This document shows positions 5,757-7,727 of a stretch of 7,727 bases of DNA, piece by piece (the stretch's first letter is position 1; every line of letters starts with the position of its first letter). Both the position numbers and the translations under genes were made by a program. Under the pieces are notes generated by a model. It searched no databases and had not been told where the DNA came from. It saw only the letters and a list, made by a program, of their open reading frames with translations. This DNA comes from Rhizobacter sp. (GTDB lineage: Bacteria; Pseudomonadota; Gammaproteobacteria; Burkholderiales; Burkholderiaceae): the NCBI GenBank assembly GCA_014379885.1, contig JACMKW010000340.1, positions 1 through 7,727 of the forward strand. Direction: 5' to 3'.

Positions 5757-6353
5757 ATGTCACGAGCCGAGCAGAAGCTGCACACCCGCCGCCGCATCGT
5801 TGATGCCGCAGCCCGCGGATTTCGCCGCAACGGTTTTGGCGGCATGGGGGTGGACGGGTTGGCCAAGGCGGCGGGGGTCACCTCTGGTGCGTTCTATGTG
5901 CACTTCGACTCGAAATCGTCCGCCTTCCAGGAAGCGGTGAGCCAGGGCATGAGCGAGCTCAAGGGCGGCGTGCTGCACTTTCAGTCCACCCACGCCAAGG
6001 CATGGTGGCCTGAGTTCGTGCGGTTCTACCTGGGGTTCAAGCGCACCTGCGATCTGTCCGATAGTTGCACGCTGCAAAGTCTTTCTCCCGAGGTGGCTCG
6101 CTCAGACGAAGCGTCGCGCGCCGCCTTCGAGGCAGGTCTTCGCGACGTCGCCGAGGCGATTCTGGCCGGGCCACGCTCCCCCGCCGTTCCGCGCGATCTC
6201 GACGCGGCCTGCGCTGCGCTGGCCGCGCTGGTCGGCGCCGTGACGCTGGGCCGCGCAGTCCACAACGCCGCCTTCTCGAACCAGATTGCCGAGTCAACCG
6301 GGCGCGCGCTGCTGGGGCCTCACTGGGCACCCGCAGAACCAAAGGTCGGGTAG
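5757..6353 (+). CDS. TetR/AcrR family transcriptional repressor
   Basis: 198 residues, normal for the family. The N-terminal HTH domain is evident: IVDAAARGFRRNGFGGMGV (14-32), then DGLAKAAGVTSGAFYVHFDSK (33-53), with the recognition helix around VTSGAFYVHF. The C-terminal ligand and dimerisation domain (about 70-190) contains two cysteines, Cys98 and Cys104, before LQSLSPEVAR. Cysteines in this region serve as electrophile or oxidant sensors in some relatives such as NemR, but that role here is inference. Start: ATG at 5757 with AGAGGAAG just upstream. In-frame ATG at 5727 overlaps the predicted -10 and is rejected. An 18-bp operator lies in its own promoter and two more in the first tautomerase promoter, so it likely represses both until a small molecule binds. 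It converges on the cyclo-ligase gene 34 bases away. Confidence 0.93.
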   Translation: MSRAEQKLHTRRRIVDAAARGFRRNGFGGMGVDGLAKAAGVTSGAFYVHFDSKSSAFQEAVSQGMSELKGGVLHFQSTHAKAWWPEFVRFYLGFKRTCDLSDSCTLQSLSPEVARSDEASRAAFEAGLRDVAEAILAGPRSPAVPRDLDAACAALAALVGAVTLGRAVHNAAFSNQIAESTGRALLGPHWAPAEPKVG

Positions 6354-6355
6354 GC

Positions 6356-6374
6356 GCTGAGGGCCAGGTTCAGC
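6356..6374. terminator. Weak hairpin between convergent tetR and cyclo-ligase genes
   Basis: GCTGA (6356-6360) pairs with TCAGC (6370-6374) over a nine-base loop in the 34-base convergent gap. It could serve either strand, but no U-run accompanies it. Confidence 0.25.
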
Positions 6375-6387
6375 CATGGATATCCCG

Positions 6388-6963
6388 TCACCCCCTGCGC
6401 CACACCTCGCCCTCTTCCGTCAACACCACATCCAGCGGCAGGTCGTCAGGCTCGCTGCGCAGCATCGGCAAAAAGCCGTGCGCGTAGCCGATGCCGATGG
6501 TCAGTGGCCGCGGTTGCAGCTCTGACAAGGTGCGGTCGTAGAAACCACCGCCATAGCCCAGCCGGATGCCCTCGGGGCCATAGCCCACGCAGGGCACCAG
6601 CAGCAGCGCGGGCTTGAACTCGTCGGTGTCCTTGGGCTTGGGAATGTCATACGCATCGAGCTCCATCGGGCAGCCCGGGAACCACACATGAAAGCGCAGC
6701 TCGCCGGTCGCCTTGTGCACCACCGGCAGGCCGATGCGGCGTGGTGACCCTTCGGGGCCACCTTCGCTCCAGCGAAACAGGGCGGGCAGCGGGTCGAACT
6801 CGCCTTTGATCGGCCAGTAGGCGCCGATGCTCGACTCGCGCCGGCTCACCAGCCAGGTGCGCAGCACACTTTGCAGTTGCACGGCCAGTTCCAGCCGGTC
6901 GGGCAAGGCCTGTCGCGCGGCGATGAGCTTGTCGCGCAGCGCGCGGCTTTCTTCGGGGGTCAT
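6388..6963 (-). CDS. 5-formyltetrahydrofolate cyclo-ligase
   Basis: 191 residues, the normal size of this cytoplasmic enzyme, which uses ATP to convert 5-formyltetrahydrofolate to 5,10-methenyltetrahydrofolate in one-carbon metabolism. Evidence: the N-terminal basic helix LRDKLIAARQAL (9-20) typical of the ATP-binding side; GAYWPIKGEFDPLPAL (47-62), the family's Y-x-P-x-x-x-E-x-D/P segment that contacts the folate; and the signature PEGIRLGYGGGFYDRTL (130-146), essentially diagnostic. The end PLDVVLTEEGEVW is also family-like. Start: ATG with GGAG six bases upstream. It is 112 bases downstream of the ABC ATPase gene on the same strand. In many proteobacteria this gene follows the 6S RNA gene, but the gap here is too short for a full 6S RNA. 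Confidence 0.95.
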   Translation of the reverse strand: MTPEESRALRDKLIAARQALPDRLELAVQLQSVLRTWLVSRRESSIGAYWPIKGEFDPLPALFRWSEGGPEGSPRRIGLPVVHKATGELRFHVWFPGCPMELDAYDIPKPKDTDEFKPALLLVPCVGYGPEGIRLGYGGGFYDRTLSELQPRPLTIGIGYAHGFLPMLRSEPDDLPLDVVLTEEGEVWRRG

Positions 6964-7045
6964 GCGAGTCTCCGGGTGAGCCCGCAGATTGTGCAGGACG
7001 CGCTTGCAGGGCTAACCCGCAGTCAACATCGCCGCAAAGATGCTG

Positions 7046-7065
7046 CGCCACCCAGGACTGTGGCG
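7046..7065 (-). terminator. Possible hairpin after the ABC transporter gene
   Basis: CGCCAC (7046-7051) is complementary to GTGGCG (7060-7065) with an eight-base loop, 11 bases past the ABC ATPase stop. No clear U-tract follows on the minus strand, so it may only attenuate read-through to the cyclo-ligase gene. Confidence 0.3.
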
Positions 7066-7075
7066 TGCCTCAACG

Positions 7076-7727
7076 TCAGCCGATGCGCTCCTCGCTGGTG
7101 GCGTCGAACACATGCAGGTCGCGTGCGTCCCAGGCCACGCGCACGCTGTCGCCTACACGCTGCGTCACGCGCCCGCCCGTGCGCAGCACCAGGCTGCCGA
7201 GGGCGGTGTCGACGAAGGCATAGGTATCGGGGCCGGTGGGTTCGAGCAGGGTCAGGCGACCGGGCACACCAACGTCTGCGAGCTGGATGCACTCGGGCCT
7301 GAGCCCGATCACGCAGCCGGTGGTGGGCGTTTGCTGCAAGGCCTGCTGCTGCGCCGCGCTCAGCGTGATGGCTTGGCCTTTCACGTTGAGCACGGTGTCA
7401 CCTTGCTTCACCGCATCGGCTTGCAGCATGTTCATGGCCGGCGAGCCGATGAACTCGGCGACGAAGCGCGTGGCGGGTCGGGTGTAGATGTCGTCGGGTG
7501 TGCCGAACTGCTGCACCACGCCGTCGCGCATCACCGCGATGCGGTCGCCCAGCGTCATGGCTTCCACCTGGTCGTGCGTGACGTACACGGTGGTGGTGCG
7601 GGTGCGCTGGTGCAGGAGCTTGATCTCGGCGCGCATTTCCACACGCAGCTTGGCGTCGAGGTTGCTGAGCGGTTCGTCGAACAAGAAGAGCTTGGGGTTG
7701 CGCGCGAGTGCGCGCCCCATGGCCACA
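7076..7727 (-). CDS. ABC sugar/glycerol-3-phosphate importer ATPase (UgpC/MalK type), 5' end cut by window
   Basis: The C-terminal 217 or so residues of a CUT1-type importer ATPase; the Walker A, Q-loop and most of the ABC signature lie beyond the window edge. What is visible: the end of the signature helix (VAMGRALARNP), Walker B with catalytic Glu (LFLFDEPLSNLDAKLR), the H-loop VTHDQVEAMTLGDR, then GVVQQFGTPDDIYTRPATRFVAEFIGSPAMNM, a linker typical of UgpC/MsmK/MalK. A C-terminal TOBE/OB regulatory domain follows, with GLRPECIQL and a final LHVFDATSEERIG. It powers uptake of a carbohydrate-type substrate through membrane partners presumably encoded outside the window. The stop is TGA at 7076-7078. 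The residue nearest the edge is an internal Val (GTG), not a start. Exact substrate cannot be assigned. Confidence 0.93.
   Translation of the reverse strand, partial: VAMGRALARNPKLFLFDEPLSNLDAKLRVEMRAEIKLLHQRTRTTTVYVTHDQVEAMTLGDRIAVMRDGVVQQFGTPDDIYTRPATRFVAEFIGSPAMNMLQADAVKQGDTVLNVKGQAITLSAAQQQALQQTPTTGCVIGLRPECIQLADVGVPGRLTLLEPTGPDTYAFVDTALGSLVLRTGGRVTQRVGDSVRVAWDARDLHVFDATSEERIG

Noticed and set aside
6964..7075. 6S RNA gene upstream of the 5-formyltetrahydrofolate cyclo-ligase
   Set aside because: The linkage is common in proteobacteria, but this gap is only 112 bases and shows no long-hairpin 6S architecture.

Overview
The window is high-GC DNA with strong G/C third-position bias. Gene content, a GTTCGGGCTGAGC/TTCGACAAGCTCAG-type dispersed repeat and protein style all suggest a betaproteobacterium, most likely of the order Burkholderiales. 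This is inferred from sequence style, since there is no rRNA or other taxonomic marker. No tRNA, rRNA, CRISPR array, insertion sequence or prophage module was seen.

Layout. (1) 52-303 (-) encodes a small exported Lys/Ala/His-rich protein, and 449-1714 (+) a complete single-domain M16 zinc peptidase with all metal ligands. (2) On the minus strand follow an MpaB-like/DUF2236 oxygenase (1739-2680), an unrecognised 254-residue protein with a faint primase-like core motif (2850-3614), and a stand-alone CinA C-terminal-domain protein (3755-4252). (3) The 4253-4662 gap has no intact gene. It holds the decayed 3' end of a 1-Cys peroxiredoxin gene (about 4291-4478) and then a clear sigma70 promoter with two operator copies. 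(4) 4663-6353 (+) is a compact unit of two unrelated-looking tautomerase-superfamily genes, a REP-like inverted repeat between them, and a TetR regulator. (5) On the minus strand are 5-formyltetrahydrofolate cyclo-ligase (6388-6963) and the 3' part of a UgpC/MalK-type sugar-importer ATPase cut by the window edge.

The most interesting part is region 4. An 18-bp imperfect dyad (half-site close to RCATMACG) occurs twice in the tautomerase promoter, once between -35 and -10 and once over the predicted transcription start, with a 23-bp period. It occurs a third time, inverted, in the promoter region of the tetR gene; 13 bases are identical between the first and third copies. This predicts an autoregulated TetR circuit controlling at least the first tautomerase, probably an inducible response to an enol, keto or electrophilic aromatic compound. 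The inducer and substrates cannot be read from sequence. The remaining genes look like ordinary housekeeping or accessory chromosomal genes with no obvious shared pathway.
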